This document shows, piece after piece, positions 10,078-20,930 of a stretch of DNA of 43,561 nucleotides. The translations under genes were made by a program, and so were the position numbers. The number at the start of each line of letters is the position of its first letter. The stretch's first letter is position 1. The notes under the pieces were generated by a model. It was not told the DNA's origin and did not search any database. It saw only the letters and a list, made by a program, of their open reading frames with translations. Origin of the DNA: Temnopleurus reevesii (Eukaryota; Echinodermata; Echinoidea; Temnopleuroida; Temnopleuridae); contig BQKZ01001660.1 of assembly GCA_036244855.1 (NCBI GenBank), forward strand, positions 23,832 to 67,392, given 5' to 3'.

Positions 10078-10908
10078 ACGGTTTTCAATTAGGATTTCGC
10101 ATCGGGTACCCGACTGAAACATGCTTGATTAATCTTTTGGATTTTATTAGAAGGGAAATTTCCCACGGGTGCCTTGTTGGTATGGCTCTTTTAGATTTAC
10201 AAAAGGCATTCGACATGGTAAACCATAATATACTTTTGCAAAAATTACAAATGATGGGCTTGGACCCTGCAAGCATCGGGTGGTTTAATTCATAGTTATC
10301 GTTGCCAAGTGGTATCTATGCAGGATGTAACATCAGAGTCTCTAATGATAAAATGTGGTGTACCACAGGGAAGCATTTTAGGACCTCTTCTTTTTATGTG
10401 TTGTATAAATGATATGTGTGTCAGTGTCCGAAATTCAAAATTGCTTTTATATGCTGATGATAGCATATTGTTGTACTCTGATCCGAATCTTAAATCAATT
10501 GCGAAAAACTTAAGTGAAGATCTGTTAGATTGCATTAAATGGATGTCGGATGTAAGGCTAAGTTTTCACGTGGGGAAAACGGATATCATTTTATTTGGCT
10601 CCCAAAGAAAAGTAAAAAATTCAGATGACTTTCAAGTCACGTTTGAACGATCAATTGACAGGAAGCAGTCGGTTTAATAAGATTGAAGATAACGAGTGAT
10701 CCATCGTGGACGGACCTTGTAGATTAAATTGCAAAGAAAGCCAATACACGCCTTTAATTTGTTTATAGATATAAATCTTGCCTTAATAAGAAATCTAGAC
10801 GAACCCTTGGGTTTGCTATTATACAATGCCTATTCAATTACGCTATTGTTGCTTGGTCCTTCAGTCTATGTAAAAGCGATGCAAAATGACTAAACACAAT
10901 TCAAACCG
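10078..10908 (+). pseudogene. LINE 3 reverse transcriptase fragment (CR1-like), YADD retained
   Basis: Coding homology starts with GFQLGFRIGYPTETCLINLL (about 10080), then MALLDLQKAFDMVNHNILL (motif A, about 10180-10240). After a frame change near 10290 come CGVPQGSILGPLLFMCCINDM (about 10350-10415) and LLLYADDSILLYS (motif C, about 10440-10480). Downstream, LKITSDPSWTDLVD and ALGF/NYAIVAWSFSL-like blocks continue to about 10900, with several stops. The 5' half is missing and LINE 2's tail abuts it; the 3' end is cut by the tRNA-like repeat. Inactive despite the intact catalytic aspartates. Confidence 0.85.
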
Positions 10909-10910
10909 CG

Positions 10911-11073
10911 GGTTTATTCCAGGTTTTAATAGCTTCTGACCACTAGAGCATTGAAAGGGGTTTCTGGGACGAACCCGCATAAGGGCTTGCTGTAGCTCAG
11001 GCGGTAGAGCGCTGGTCTAGCAATCCAGAGGTCTCGGGTTCGAATCCCGATGGAGCCCCAATTTCTTTGCTCA
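10911..11073 (+). repeat. tRNA-Ala-like repeat, copy 1
   Basis: This ~163 bp unit starts GGTTTATTCCAGG and ends CCCCAATTTCTTTGCTCA. Its 3' half (10983-11060) is a tRNA-like sequence with A-box TAGCTCAGGCGG, D-arm GCTC/GAGC, anticodon arm CTGG/CCAG around a loop with AGC (Ala), and a perfect B-box/T-arm TCGGG-TTCGAAT-CCCGA. The acceptor pairs only partly (GGGCTT with the 3' GAGCCC) and has extra bases before the D-arm, so it is not a canonical tRNA. It may be a SINE head or a tRNA pseudogene inside a larger repeat. No intron. Confidence 0.75.
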
Positions 11074-11195
11074 ATTTTCATATTCTAATAGTTCGTGGTC
11101 AGTTTTTCTCATTTTATGAATTAATTATATATTTGCAAAAGCTGCATCACTTCACCGTGATCCCTCGCATTTACTCCCGGTTGATATCAGCCGCT

Positions 11196-11360
11196 GGTTT
11201 ATTCCAGGTTTTAATAGCTTCTGACCACTAGAGCATTGAAAGGGGTTTCTGGGACGAACACCGCATAAGGGCTTGCTATAGCTCGGGCGGTAGAGCGCTG
11301 GTCTAGCAATCCAGAGATTTTCGAGTTCGAATCCCGATGGAGCCCCAATTTCTTTGCTCA
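11196..11360 (+). repeat. tRNA-Ala-like repeat, copy 2
   Basis: This is a second copy 285 bp downstream of the first, close to it over the whole unit. The tRNA-like part is 11269-11347. It differs in the D-loop (CTCGGGCGG) and in the T-stem (TCGAG against CCCGA, one mismatch), so it is more decayed. The 120 bases between copies are unrelated to the unit, so the two either form a dimer with spacer or are independent insertions. Confidence 0.75.
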
Positions 11361-11453
11361 TTTCCATATGCAATTTATTTTTGACATGTATGTTGCATAT
11401 TGAGAATTAGATTATTGTAACCATGTTTGCCCTGTTTTACTTGCCATCAAAAG

Positions 11454-11525
11454 GTCTTTGGATGCCAATTTGATCGAGAATATAGAGAACCATGCCGTTT
11501 CAGACCTTCAAAATCTCCAACATTT
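11454..11525 (+). CDS. LRR exon 1 (in this window) of a GRL101/RXFP-like LGR receptor
   Basis: This 72 nt exon lies between an acceptor (CTTGCCATCAAAAG) and a donor (GTAACT). It starts with the last base of a codon and ends with two bases of the next. It encodes one leucine-rich repeat: SLDANLIENIE followed by NHAVSDLQNLQH, with leucines in the usual LRR spacing. Exons of 72 nt (24 residues) in one phase are the hallmark of LGR-family ectodomains. The TT at its end and the A opening the next exon give a leucine codon. In the protein it would be one turn of the extracellular solenoid that binds ligand. The donor is weaker than the others. Upstream exons were not found. Confidence 0.8.
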
Positions 11526-12452
11526 GTAACTCACAGAAATACACACCAACATTAATATTTATTAATCAATCACTCTTATTTTCACGTTCATGATTTTCAT
11601 GCTCCTCAAAAGTGAAGACCTCAAAATTTGTAGAGAAAGGGAAAGAAAAAAAAAACGTTTGAACATACCCATACCAACATCTATTTAAACGTTAATGATA
11701 TATTTTTGTGCGAACATTTTTTTTTTAATTTTAATTATGTTCAAAGAAAGTTTCGAAACCATTTAAAATGTTGCAATATTCGAAGCATTGGTGTGTTGAA
11801 AACCGTTTAAAATTTATCGGGCATTCCTTACTAGTAGCTGCTGGAAACATCATCTGCTTGAAACGTAAGGAGTAATTCATATTGTTAATTTAATTTGATT
11901 ATCAAACATTTAACATATTGCTGATTGGTTTAAAACTATTTGTTTACTGATTGATTGGTTGAAGGATCGATGGGGTTTTTGATAATTTCATTGATTTCTG
12001 GTAAATTCTATCAAAAAATTAATGCAATGGATGATTTATTATTTAAATCATTCGAAATATATCCCTTGGTACATTTTGGCTAATTATGTTAAGATATTTA
12101 TTTTCATGTGAAAAATACATAAAGGGAGACTCTTAGGCCTATACGGGCCCTCGATGTCTTAATATGATGTTTGTTTTCTTACGATAATTATCATTATCAC
12201 TAGTAGTCGTAGGAGCAGTGAAAATGTTAATTGATCTTATCATCATTACCATTACTATTATTTTTAGTATTATCATTATTATTATCATTGTGGTTATTTA
12301 ATCATTTATTGGGCGGTCAACTTTAATAGCTGCACCCCGAATGACGGCAGAAAATGGGAAACGGAGCTATATTACATCGAGCAAGGAATTTTCCGTTTAG
12401 GTAAACACTTCATTTATTTTAATTTTGTAAATATTTGTATTTCACATTACAG
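11526..12452 (+). other. Intron between LRR exons 1 and 2
   Basis: This is 927 bp of AT-rich sequence with a degenerate ATT/ATC simple repeat around 12240-12295. No transposon or exon recognised in it. Confidence 0.65.
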
Positions 12453-12524
12453 ATCTTTGCAATCAAACTACATCAGACACATACAGTCGAATACATTTCG
12501 TGGAGTAGGTTCTCTTATTATCTT
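12453..12524 (+). CDS. LRR exon 2 of the GRL101/RXFP-like LGR receptor
   Basis: A 72 nt exon after a clear acceptor (TATTTCACATTACAG) and before the consensus donor GTAAGT. In the shared phase it reads SLQSNYIRHIQSNTF then RGVGSLII, one LRR with N at the conserved asparagine position and F-x-x-V-x-x-L spacing. Splicing from exon 1 and to the next exon both create a leucine codon. Ten bases beyond its donor a 4.1 kb inverted repeat begins, so the following intron starts inside repeat DNA. A 72 nt open exon, good splice sites, fitting phase and LRR residues together make it convincing. Confidence 0.85.
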
Positions 12525-12861
12525 GTAAGTATGCAGATCACATTTTCTCTCCGTATTGGTTAGCATCTACATGGACCTATTAGACCGACAGCAAGCAAGG
12601 GTTAGCCTAGCTGGAAAGGTTACCAATTGTAATGTTCATGGATGCAAAGATCCTACTCTCCAATATTACGAATGGGCCGTCTGGCATGTCCTATCTGGTG
12701 GATGTGGGCATGGGAGGGGCCCAAAGTGGTAAAAAAAAAATCGGCTAGCCTAGCTGCATGGAAAGGTAACCGCACAGAACCTACGTCAAATGATTCGCCA
12801 TAGTCTCGAGATAGATGAATGGGCACTGCAAGACGATGTAGGTGGTGGAAAGGGCCCGCCA

Positions 12862-13300
12862 GACGCCCCTAAAATGTCGGTGCCCCATAGGGTTATGTAC
12901 AAAATCAAGATTACATTTTCCCCAATAGGCATATGTACAAAATCAACATTGGAGATACCAATCGAAACCAGTTTCAAATTAAAGCTTGAACACCCCAGAG
13001 TACAGAGTGATCAATGACAAACAATTTTTCAGCCGCTTTAGGGTCGACAGACGCCCCTAAAATGTTGGCCTCCCATAAGCTTGTGTACAAAATCAAGATT
13101 ATATTTTTCCCCATAGGAATACGTGCAAAATCAATATCGGATATACCAATGGAAACCCAGTTTGTATTAAACCTTGAACACCAGAGAGTACAGGATGACC
13201 AATGACAGATAAATTTTCAGCTTTTTGGGGGTCGACAGACGCCCCCAAAATTTTGCTCGCCCCTAAGGTTGTGTACAAAATCAAGATTATACTTTGTCAA
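12862..13300. repeat. 188 bp tandem repeats inside the left arm
   Basis: Units start at 12862, 13050 and 13238 with GACGCCCC(T/C)AAAAT, followed about 30 bases on by GTACAAAATCAAGATTA. The third unit is incomplete. The same units occur reversed in the right arm, so the internal amplification predates, or was copied with, the inversion. Confidence 0.85.
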
Positions 13301-13474
13301 TAGGTCTGTGTACAAAAGTCGTCATAATGAAATCATGAACACTGATGAATGCACGGGAAACAGTTGTTATAAGTTTATATTTGAAGTGATGAAGAATGAA
13401 GACATTAAGGGCACCTCTGGATTTTAATTTTAGCTAAAAGAGCACTTAATATTTCATAGGGCCTGGCAAATGCC

Positions 13475-15723
13475 CCCCCCCCCCCAAGAAAAAAAAGGGT
13501 CCCAAAAGGGTCTTAATCAAACGCAGAACGATTTGAAGAGTAGGGAAGGGGACTGTGGATAAGCAATTTAAACACTCACAAAGGCATGCAGCCCAGGCTC
13601 AGCCGCCCCCTCCCAACCGTGGTCCCTGGATAGTGACTAGTGATGGAAGTTTGTATATTCAATTTCCTGAAAATTACCAGAAAATTTTATCTGAGTACTG
13701 AATAAGTAAAGTAAATAGATACTATAAATTCATATTGTTCGGAATTTTACATTATCATGGCAATATTATGGACACATTCTTTGGGGAAATTATTTATTCC
13801 TGGTATAATTATAATGCTAATTATCATTTGTTGCTTGATTTCTGCAATTGTCACAAAAGAGTTGCTACCTACATGTTCAAAATATAGGATTTCCCGGCCA
13901 AAATCGGAATAATAGCATTGGATTTAATTTTCTTTTATTTCAAATTCGTCATATTCCGTGAACTCGGAGATATCCCTGGTTTAAATTCCTTTTTCTTGCT
14001 TATGAATTCATGATGTTTTCATTTGAATGCGTGGTAGTTTCATTCTAATTGATGATAATTTGCCTTTTTTAGTGAAGCGGTCGTTCTATTAAGCACAAAT
14101 CCGTTCTCGTTCTCTCGGCAGCATGACTTTATCGTTCGAATTCATTTCTAGTATATCAAATTAGCACATTTTGCATTTTAATTTTCTCTAGGGCGTTTTC
14201 AGTGCTCATGATATTTTCTCTTTATTTGTTTATTCTCTCTTATCTACAATATTCTTTTTATTTACTTTTTATACAATCTTTGATCAATTTACTTCTCTCT
14301 TTATATTTCGTATGAATTCATGCCATACAATGGTTGATCAATGCAAGGACTTCCAATGATGATCAACTTAAGAATGAGATTAATCTTACTTATCAATTAG
14401 TCTAAGCACATAAAATGAAAGTAATGAAAATGATGTATATATCTGTCTATATTGTGATTCATCTGATTTATATTCATCGTGGGTGACGGGGAAGGAAAGG
14501 GTTACATAATATGAGTGGGGCTTGGAATATGAGTCTGTAAAATTGAGTCTTAAGCCATCAATCTGCTGTCGGTCCAAAACTGTACAAAGAAGCTAATTTT
14601 CTGAACATTTCCCTAGATTGTAAAACACTTACCATGCATTCCCCTGTATTACTACCCTGCATTCTTAACTTGAATGATATCTTTCAGAAAAAGAATTCCA
14701 GCCGCTAAAATTAAAAGCTAGAAATGACGCTCCGATGATCACTGATTATTTTGAATGCTAACTGACTCGTTTCTCAATCGAATGATAAGACCTCACAAAT
14801 ATTCGACAAACGTCGCAAATGTGATGAAAAAATAAAAAAATTGAATGACAATTTGCACGGCAAAAACGATCTACGCTAATTCAAATGCAAAAAGTATTGA
14901 TTCAAATGAAAATCCTGTGAATTTGGCCGGAAAATCCTATATTAAAACCGCTATTCTATCAAACAATTTGTTTAACATTCTCAAGGACAATTTACCTCTT
15001 GAGCAGTATCTATTTAGCCCATCAGAATTGTCAAATTAATTCATATACGTGCATAATAAGTATATTTAGATTATAATTGAGATGTTTAGTGTATATGAAC
15101 AGCTTTCCAACATAACAAAAAGGTATAATGAGACAAATAAGGGATATTCCTGTATACCGATGCAATATTTTTGTATTCTTATTATGCCAGATGTCTGATT
15201 TGCAAGGGAGCTCTCATGAGTACGCAAAGTGAAATACAGTTATTAAACAGATTTAAGACAAATTTGAATTATTGAAATCATATGATAAACATAATAATTT
15301 CCCAAACATTCAAACATAGCATACCTATACAAATAATAAGATTATTATGTTGAATTTCTACATTTATTGTTACTGAAATACTGTTATATTCCCTAAATAT
15401 ATTGCTTTATTTTTGTGTATGTTAGACAGTTATAACACTTGCGTATATAAGCCGATCCCATATACAAGAATATTTCAATCTAAATGGAAGATTGTTAAAT
15501 ACAATGCCATTTAGGTCAAGAGAATAATCATTCCTTCAATTTACCGCTGTATTATTGACGTGCATGATTTCTTTAATTTCTAAGATCCAGTTTGGAGAGC
15601 CCCTGGACATCACAATCTTTACAACGGGAAATTTATACCGTTACTAAAAAATTATTTTGACTTGTACCGCCTATATGTAATTTTGAGACCCAAATTAGCA
15701 TGATTAGGGGCCATATTTTGCGT
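13475..15723. other. Loop of the inverted-repeat element, no gene seen
   Basis: 2.25 kb, AT-rich, starting with a run of 14 C. The longest reading frame (64 residues at 14845) has leucine-rich-looking residues (LSNNLFNILKDNL) but no flanking splice sites and no 72 nt frame, so I do not call it. Confidence 0.6.
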
Positions 15724-15849
15724 CATTTGCCAGGCCCAATTAAGATTCAGGTCCCACTTTAGCTGAAATTGATATCCAGAGGCGCCTTTGACGCCTCTGT
15801 TTTTTTTTCATTATCTCAAATATATGCACTTATAAAAATTGTTTCCCGT

Positions 15850-16345
15850 GCATTCATCAGTGTTCATGATTCCATTATGACAAGTTTTGTACACAGATCT
15901 ATTGACAAAGTATAATCTTGATTTTGTACACAACCTTATGGGCGACCCAAATTTTAGGGGCGTCTGTCGACCCCCAAAAAGCTGAAAATTTCTCTGTCAT
16001 CGGTCATTCTGTACTCTATGGTGTTCAAGCTTTAATACAAACCGGGTTTCCATTGGTATATCCGATATTGATTTTGCACGTATTTCTATGGGGAAAATAT
16101 AATCTTGATTTTGTACACAAGCCTATGGGACACTAAAACTTTAGGGGCGTCTATCGACCCTAAAGCGGCTGAAAATGTGTCTGTCGTTGGTCACTCTGTA
16201 TGCTGGGGTGTTCAAGCTTTAATATGAAACTGGTTTCGATTAGTATCTCCAATGTTGATGTTGTACATATGCCTATTGGGAAAAATGTATTCTTGATTTT
16301 GGACATAACCCTATGGGGCACCGACATTTTAGGGGCGTCTGGCGG
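15850..16345. repeat. 188 bp tandem repeats inside the right arm (reversed)
   Basis: The reverse complement of the left-arm units is recognisable by TTTTAGGGGCGTCT at about 15953, 16139 and 16329. Spacing of about 186-190 equals the left-arm period. Confidence 0.8.
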
Positions 16346-16805
16346 GCCCTTTCCACCACCTATATCGTCTTACAGTACCCATTCATCTATCTCGAGACTA
16401 TGGCGAATCATTTGACGTAGGCTCTGTGCGGTTACCTTTCCAGCTAGGCTCGCTGATTTTTTTGACCACTTTGGGCTCCTCCCATGGCCACATCCACCAG
16501 ATAGGACATGCCAGACGGTCCATTCGTAATATTGGAGAGTACGATCTTTACATCCATGAACATTAAAATTGGTAACCTTTCCAGCTAGGCTAACCCTTGC
16601 TGGCTGCCGGTCTATATAGGACGTGTAGGAGGACCTAGGTCCATGGTATATGTGATCTAATAGACGAAGAGACAAAGCGTGACATACCCCGATGACGTGT
16701 TTTTTTATATGATTATCTAGGGAGTACTAAACTCAAATCGGATGGGGGCTACATGGGCACCCTCGGAGAAAAGATATTTAACACTTTACGAGGGCATTAA
16801 CATTA

Positions 16806-16860
16806 CATATATAAGACGAGATTTTTCGCCTCAGCAGCTGCCGTCCTTCTGAACTTCTTC
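16806..16860 (+). promoter_or_regulatory. TATA-like core promoter candidate, possibly in an old LTR
   Basis: TATATAAG at 16808-16815 is followed by a short GC-richer stretch (CAGCAGCTGCCGTCC). The surrounding ~300 bp (TGACATACC near 16680 to GAATAGCA near 16973) has an LTR-like look but no target duplication. There is no coding region downstream. Confidence 0.25.
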
Positions 16861-19088
16861 TTCTTCATTTGATTAACTATTCTATTAAAAGACAAGCACT
16901 TTATTTACCCAATTTGATGTTGTTTAAGTCTCACTTTCCGGTCACCGTATTCTTTGTATATCCAGGAATAGCAAAAAACGAAATTGTCATATTTCTTTTT
17001 TATATATTTCATTGTTACAACTTCCATTACACATTTTAACATGAGCAAGCTGGCGATTTGTGGATGGAAGATATCAATCTAAATTGAGAATAACATCATA
17101 TAATTAGCCATTCATATCAATCCAACGTAGGAACAAAAATAATACATACTGTGCTTTGGTTTATATCTTGACAAAAGGAGCAGCTGAAGGAATGGATTTC
17201 ATAGATGGCGCTGGTGCTTTCACGAATTTTGCGTGAAAATGTATTTTCTGTCGCCTAGCTCTCCACTTAAGCACATAGGATACTATTTCAAGGCAATGAT
17301 TAGTTATGCATATCTTCATTGAGCAAAAAATCTGAACACGTGAGAATAGGCGAAATGTAAATATCTGAAAACATGGTGTAATTCCTGATTTATATCGGAT
17401 TTTTTCAATATACGTTCAGTCATTTGAATTATCTAACTAGAAGATAAATTACCTGAATGTACACCAAATCTAGCATTGTGTATATCTAATTTACAGAAAA
17501 ATGTAAACAAGCAATGGTCCTTGCATGTTAACATATCGTCCATACAGTAATTTGAATGCTGTTGTAAAAACTCATCATATATACATGTATGTCACGTTAA
17601 GTAGTGTCTTTGTACAAATTTAAAATGGCAATAAACAATTCTCCAAAGGCTGCCCAAGTAACACCCATCGCTTTTTTGTTTAGTACCCCTTGGATTATCA
17701 TATTCACAGCAAAATACCGATATCATGATTTGTCACGATTTGATTCTCGTTGACAATAACATGATTAACACGTATTGTTTTATTAGGTCGAGCGCCAATT
17801 CAATGCTAATTTGTAATGCAATACAAACCGGCTGGTAATTGTCTTGACCGGATAGTTAAATACAAGGTGTGCGGATCGATTGCCCCATCATGGGAGTGAC
17901 GCACTGTGTCTTGAGGAAATAGTTTTTAGTGTGTTACAAATTGCTATGTATTTTTCGCAGTATCACGGTATCGAATGCCTCTAAATAGAATGGAAGGCCC
18001 AATGTTGCATCATTTGACAGTGTTTGAAGACGGTGTTTTGAAATTGGCAAATTCACGTTTCACTGGAAGTCATATTCTCGCAAACTGTACAAGGTATTTT
18101 TATGTTAATTACAACCATGAAAAGGGGTTAACATGCTACCAATGGGTGGGTTTATTAATATATGCAGATTGTATGCGTACTTTGTACACAGATGTTTCTA
18201 TTGACAACTCTAAAATCTTGCAGAGGCTTGTCGAACATAGTAAAAAGTAATGTATACAAACCAGGTACCACGCAACTTTGTTCATTGGCAAAGAAACATG
18301 CATAGCTTTTTTTAAAATCATGGACTCTTCGGATGGTGTGAGGTTGAAGAAGTAGTTGCCGGTCTCACGACCCGTCGGATGGCCAAAACTATAAATTAGG
18401 TTTTATTTTTATCCCATATTTAAATAACACGATGTATTACGTAGAATATAGTCCTCATGGTCATGGGACAATATATCCATGTGCCATGTATTCGGGGAAT
18501 GCATAAGCCAGTTCTACTTTCAATAGCGTCAAAAGATGAATCGAATTGGTGTTGGACTTAATTTTGCAGAAATTATATTTTGATCAAGTCTAAATGTTGC
18601 ACACGAGTTAAACTTTCGGCAATATGATTAGATTACTGAGATAAAATGCAATATCTATGTTTTAAGAGAGCTAACAAAGGTCACACAAACTAGTGAATAG
18701 GCCCCCTTCATTCGTTTGCATTTGAACAAGGCAGTGCGTTCCCCCCAACAAAGATGCAATTTGTTAAACCGAAAGCACATTGAAAATAAATCTTGGATTT
18801 AGCACTTAGTTGCGACTTTATAATTGGCAACATCATTGCAATCGAAATCCCTGACCATAGGCACGAGGTATTCGGAAAGGATATCCATTTTTTTTGTAAA
18901 TGGAAACATTGTCCAAACACACCGTTGTGCAAAAAAACAATATTAGGCATCGCCCCAACCAATGAAACATGTGCTCTTCTTTGAGATAATGTCATTCTAA
19001 ATGTCCTGTACTTGGCATTTTCTTTCTTGTGTGAAAAGTACATATTACATAAGATTTATTCCATTTGGTTTTCTTGTGTATTTAAAAG

Positions 19089-19160
19089 AACTTTGACAGG
19101 GAATCCAATACTAGAAATAGCGGAGTATGCATTCCGGGATCTCCAAAATCTCAAATATTT
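19089..19160 (+). CDS. LRR exon 3 of the GRL101/RXFP-like LGR receptor
   Basis: A 72 nt exon with acceptor TGTGTATTTAAAAG and donor GTAAGT. It reads TLTGNPILEIAEYAF then RDLQNLKY, an excellent match to the LGR repeat consensus (L-x-G-N-P-I-x-x-I-x-x-x-A-F-x-x-L-x-x-L-x-x-L). It shares phase with the other exons; its TT end plus A of the next exon makes leucine. A nearer AG (TTTGACAG, eight bases in) exists but would break both the 72 nt length and the phase, so I chose the upstream one. Confidence 0.88.
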
Positions 19161-20858
19161 GTAAGTATTAACAAGCTTTCATTCACGTTTGGTGTAGTTG
19201 CATAACCAATATGTGACAGTGGTCAAAGGTTTAATTGATGTTATTCAATTGTCAGTTACAAAGTGAATGGTAGGATCGCAACTGTCCAGTCTGTACACAA
19301 ATCGTAATGCACATTACATATGATCAAGCGAATTCCAGGGATTCAACACCACACATGTGCGGATGATGTTTAGCTATACATATCTGAAGAATGTGACGAT
19401 GTCAGTTCTACCCTTGCTTCATTCCCTCTTCAGCAGTCGACGATCACCATGCTTAAATTGAACTGCGAAAATTATGAATTGCGAATTTCTTGTCCCCACT
19501 GTCGTCATCTTGTTTCCACAATTACTACGATAATCACGAGTGGTGATGCGGTCATCAAGCCCTTAGCATCTGTGAGCCTAGTTATGGTGTTAGATCCTTC
19601 TCTGGGATGAACCACATAAACATTGCACGGATCAGACCATACCTTAATTACTCCCCTTCGTTGCGCCTTGAGCCTTTTTAAAGTGGATTTGAGCCAGATA
19701 AATCGTATATATACATATATCAATAAAGCAATGAACCATATTCGTTAGTTTCCGTTTATTTATTTAAATTGCTCTGCCCATAACGCGCATCGAGCCCTTT
19801 TGCACACGACGCACCCATGTTGATATGGTAATTATTTTCCATTGTCATTTCTATTTTAATTGTTCTAAGGTGAAATGCCTAGATCGGTCCTTTTGGCTTT
19901 TGTTATTTCCCGCCACTTTTTTTATTGAATGTTGTATCACTGTACACTTTTTTTTTGTAATGAACTGAACTATATATTATACCAAGACCAGTCTGTGTGT
20001 GAGCATACCGTGCATGATCTGATCCAACCGTTGTCTCGTCACACCGAGGACTAATTATTCAAATTCTCTTCCGTGTATTGTATATGTGTCCAATATCCAT
20101 CGCTTCCAACGAGCTCGCAACCGAGGAGCAAAGTTAAACTTCCGCGCTAAGAAGAATGACCATGCATCCCCCTCCTTCGTCAGCTGCATTGGCTTCCAAT
20201 AGAGAAACGAATCACTATGAAAATTCTCACAATGACCTACAAGTGCATCCATGAGATGGCTTCCTCCTTTCTCCAAAACCTTCTACGAGTGCATGAACTA
20301 TAAATTAAGACATGGTCTAAGATGTAGCAACCTTGCTTTCGGTTTGTACAAGAAGTCGACACGTTTCGAAGATCGATCCTTTTCCAATTCTGCACGACAT
20401 CTCTGGAATGATAACCCTAAGGCTATGTGATCTTCTCCTTTTCAACGTTCCTTAAAACACTTTCTCTTTAATAATTGAATAATTTATTGTTTGTGTTTCT
20501 GTGTATTAATGCTGTATGAGCGCTATATAAATGTCATTATTATTATTATTATCATTATCGCTCATAGCAGCTCTGTATGTTAAAGAAAACCAAAAAGAGG
20601 AAAGTTAACCAAATACGAAACCAAATATCTATCGCTAATAACCTTAATCAAAATCTATTTTAAGCATATACATATACATTTTAGTGAAACATAGAAACCG
20701 GGTGATTCTGAACATGTAAAATGTTGAATTTCGAAATCTCACGGCGCACAGAAAGAAAATAAAGTCTTAATCCGACTCAATGTTTGACGCCATTATGAGA
20801 TTTTTTCCATCGATATATGCATAGCCATACATATCTCTCACCATTCTCTCACTCACAG
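19161..20858 (+). other. Intron between LRR exons 3 and 4
   Basis: 1,698 bp, mostly occupied by a decayed L2/CR1-like LINE in the same orientation as the gene. Confidence 0.7.
19335..20561 (+). mobile_element. L2/CR1-like LINE remnant (LINE 4)
   Basis: RT motif C survives as CADDV (about 19357) with stops around it, followed by SSTLASFPLQQS and MLKLNC. Next come DAVIKPLASVSLVMVLDPSLG (about 19548-19610) and ARIRPYLNYSP. After about 350 bp without homology, the C-terminal part resumes at 20090-20460: an 'LQRVQN.AAKL' equivalent, RQLHWLPIEKRI-like residues in shifted frames, MKILTMTYKCIHEM, and SARHLWND. The 3' end GCGCTATATAAATGTCATTATT plus an ATT repeat (20519-20561) is typical of L2-type LINEs. 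Multiple stops and frameshifts; the gap at about 19700-20040 may be another insertion. Confidence 0.8.
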
Positions 20859-20930
20859 ATTGATTGAATCTCCAAATAAGTTCATTGTTTACCGGGATAC
20901 CTTGGCTGGTATGCCTTCTCTGGATTTTCT
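20859..20930 (+). CDS. LRR exon 4 (probably the last LRR) of the LGR receptor
   Basis: A 72 nt exon with a strong acceptor (CTCTCACTCACAG) and donor GTGAGT. It reads LIESPNKFIVYRDTL then AGMPSLDF, a slightly atypical LRR (serine-proline before the conserved asparagine; V-Y-R in place of I-x-x). The CT at its end plus the A that opens the 7TM exon gives leucine, leading into VTSDNKLCC. In relaxin receptors and GRL101 the last LRR passes directly into such a cysteine pair, so no further exon is required between here and 28438. Confidence 0.83.

Larger units (their letters stand above)
12535..16657. mobile_element. 4.1 kb foldback-type element with ~0.9 kb inverted arms
   Basis: The left arm (12535-13474) and the right arm (15724-16657, reversed) match along their length with moderate divergence. 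Shared landmarks include AAGGGTTAGCCTAGCTGG, TAGTCTCGAGATAGATGAAT, GGTGGTGGAAAGGGCCCG, repeated GTACAAAATCAAGATTA, and GGGCCTGGCAAATG at the inner edge. The outermost 40-50 bp are more diverged (AGATCACAT is the last common word). The ~2.25 kb between the arms has no transposase or other recognised gene. This resembles foldback (FB) elements or a long-TIR non-autonomous transposon. An inverted duplication is the alternative. No convincing target-site duplication was seen. Confidence 0.8.
12525..19088 (+). other. Large intron between LRR exons 2 and 3
   Basis: 6.56 kb. The first 4.1 kb is the inverted-repeat element described separately. The rest (16660-19088) is AT-rich with no exon that meets the 72 nt, AG...GT and LRR criteria. 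A further LRR exon hidden here cannot be excluded. Confidence 0.7.

Noticed and set aside
10983..11060. Functional tRNA-Ala gene
   Set aside because: The acceptor stem pairs poorly and has extra bases before the D-arm, and a second decayed copy shares long flanks; a repeat is the better reading.
14845..15039. Leucine-rich-looking frame in the foldback loop (LSNNLFNILKDNL)
   Set aside because: No AG/GT borders, no 72 nt unit in the shared phase, and repeat spacing is two residues short. Coincidence or a very old decayed exon.
17975..18250. 91-residue frame after a plausible acceptor (TTTTTCGCAG)
   Set aside because: No domain recognised, the length and phase do not match the receptor exons, and the other strand is also open there.
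18708..19043. 111-residue minus-strand frame
   Set aside because: No recognisable family, and overlapping open frames on the opposite strand; likely chance.
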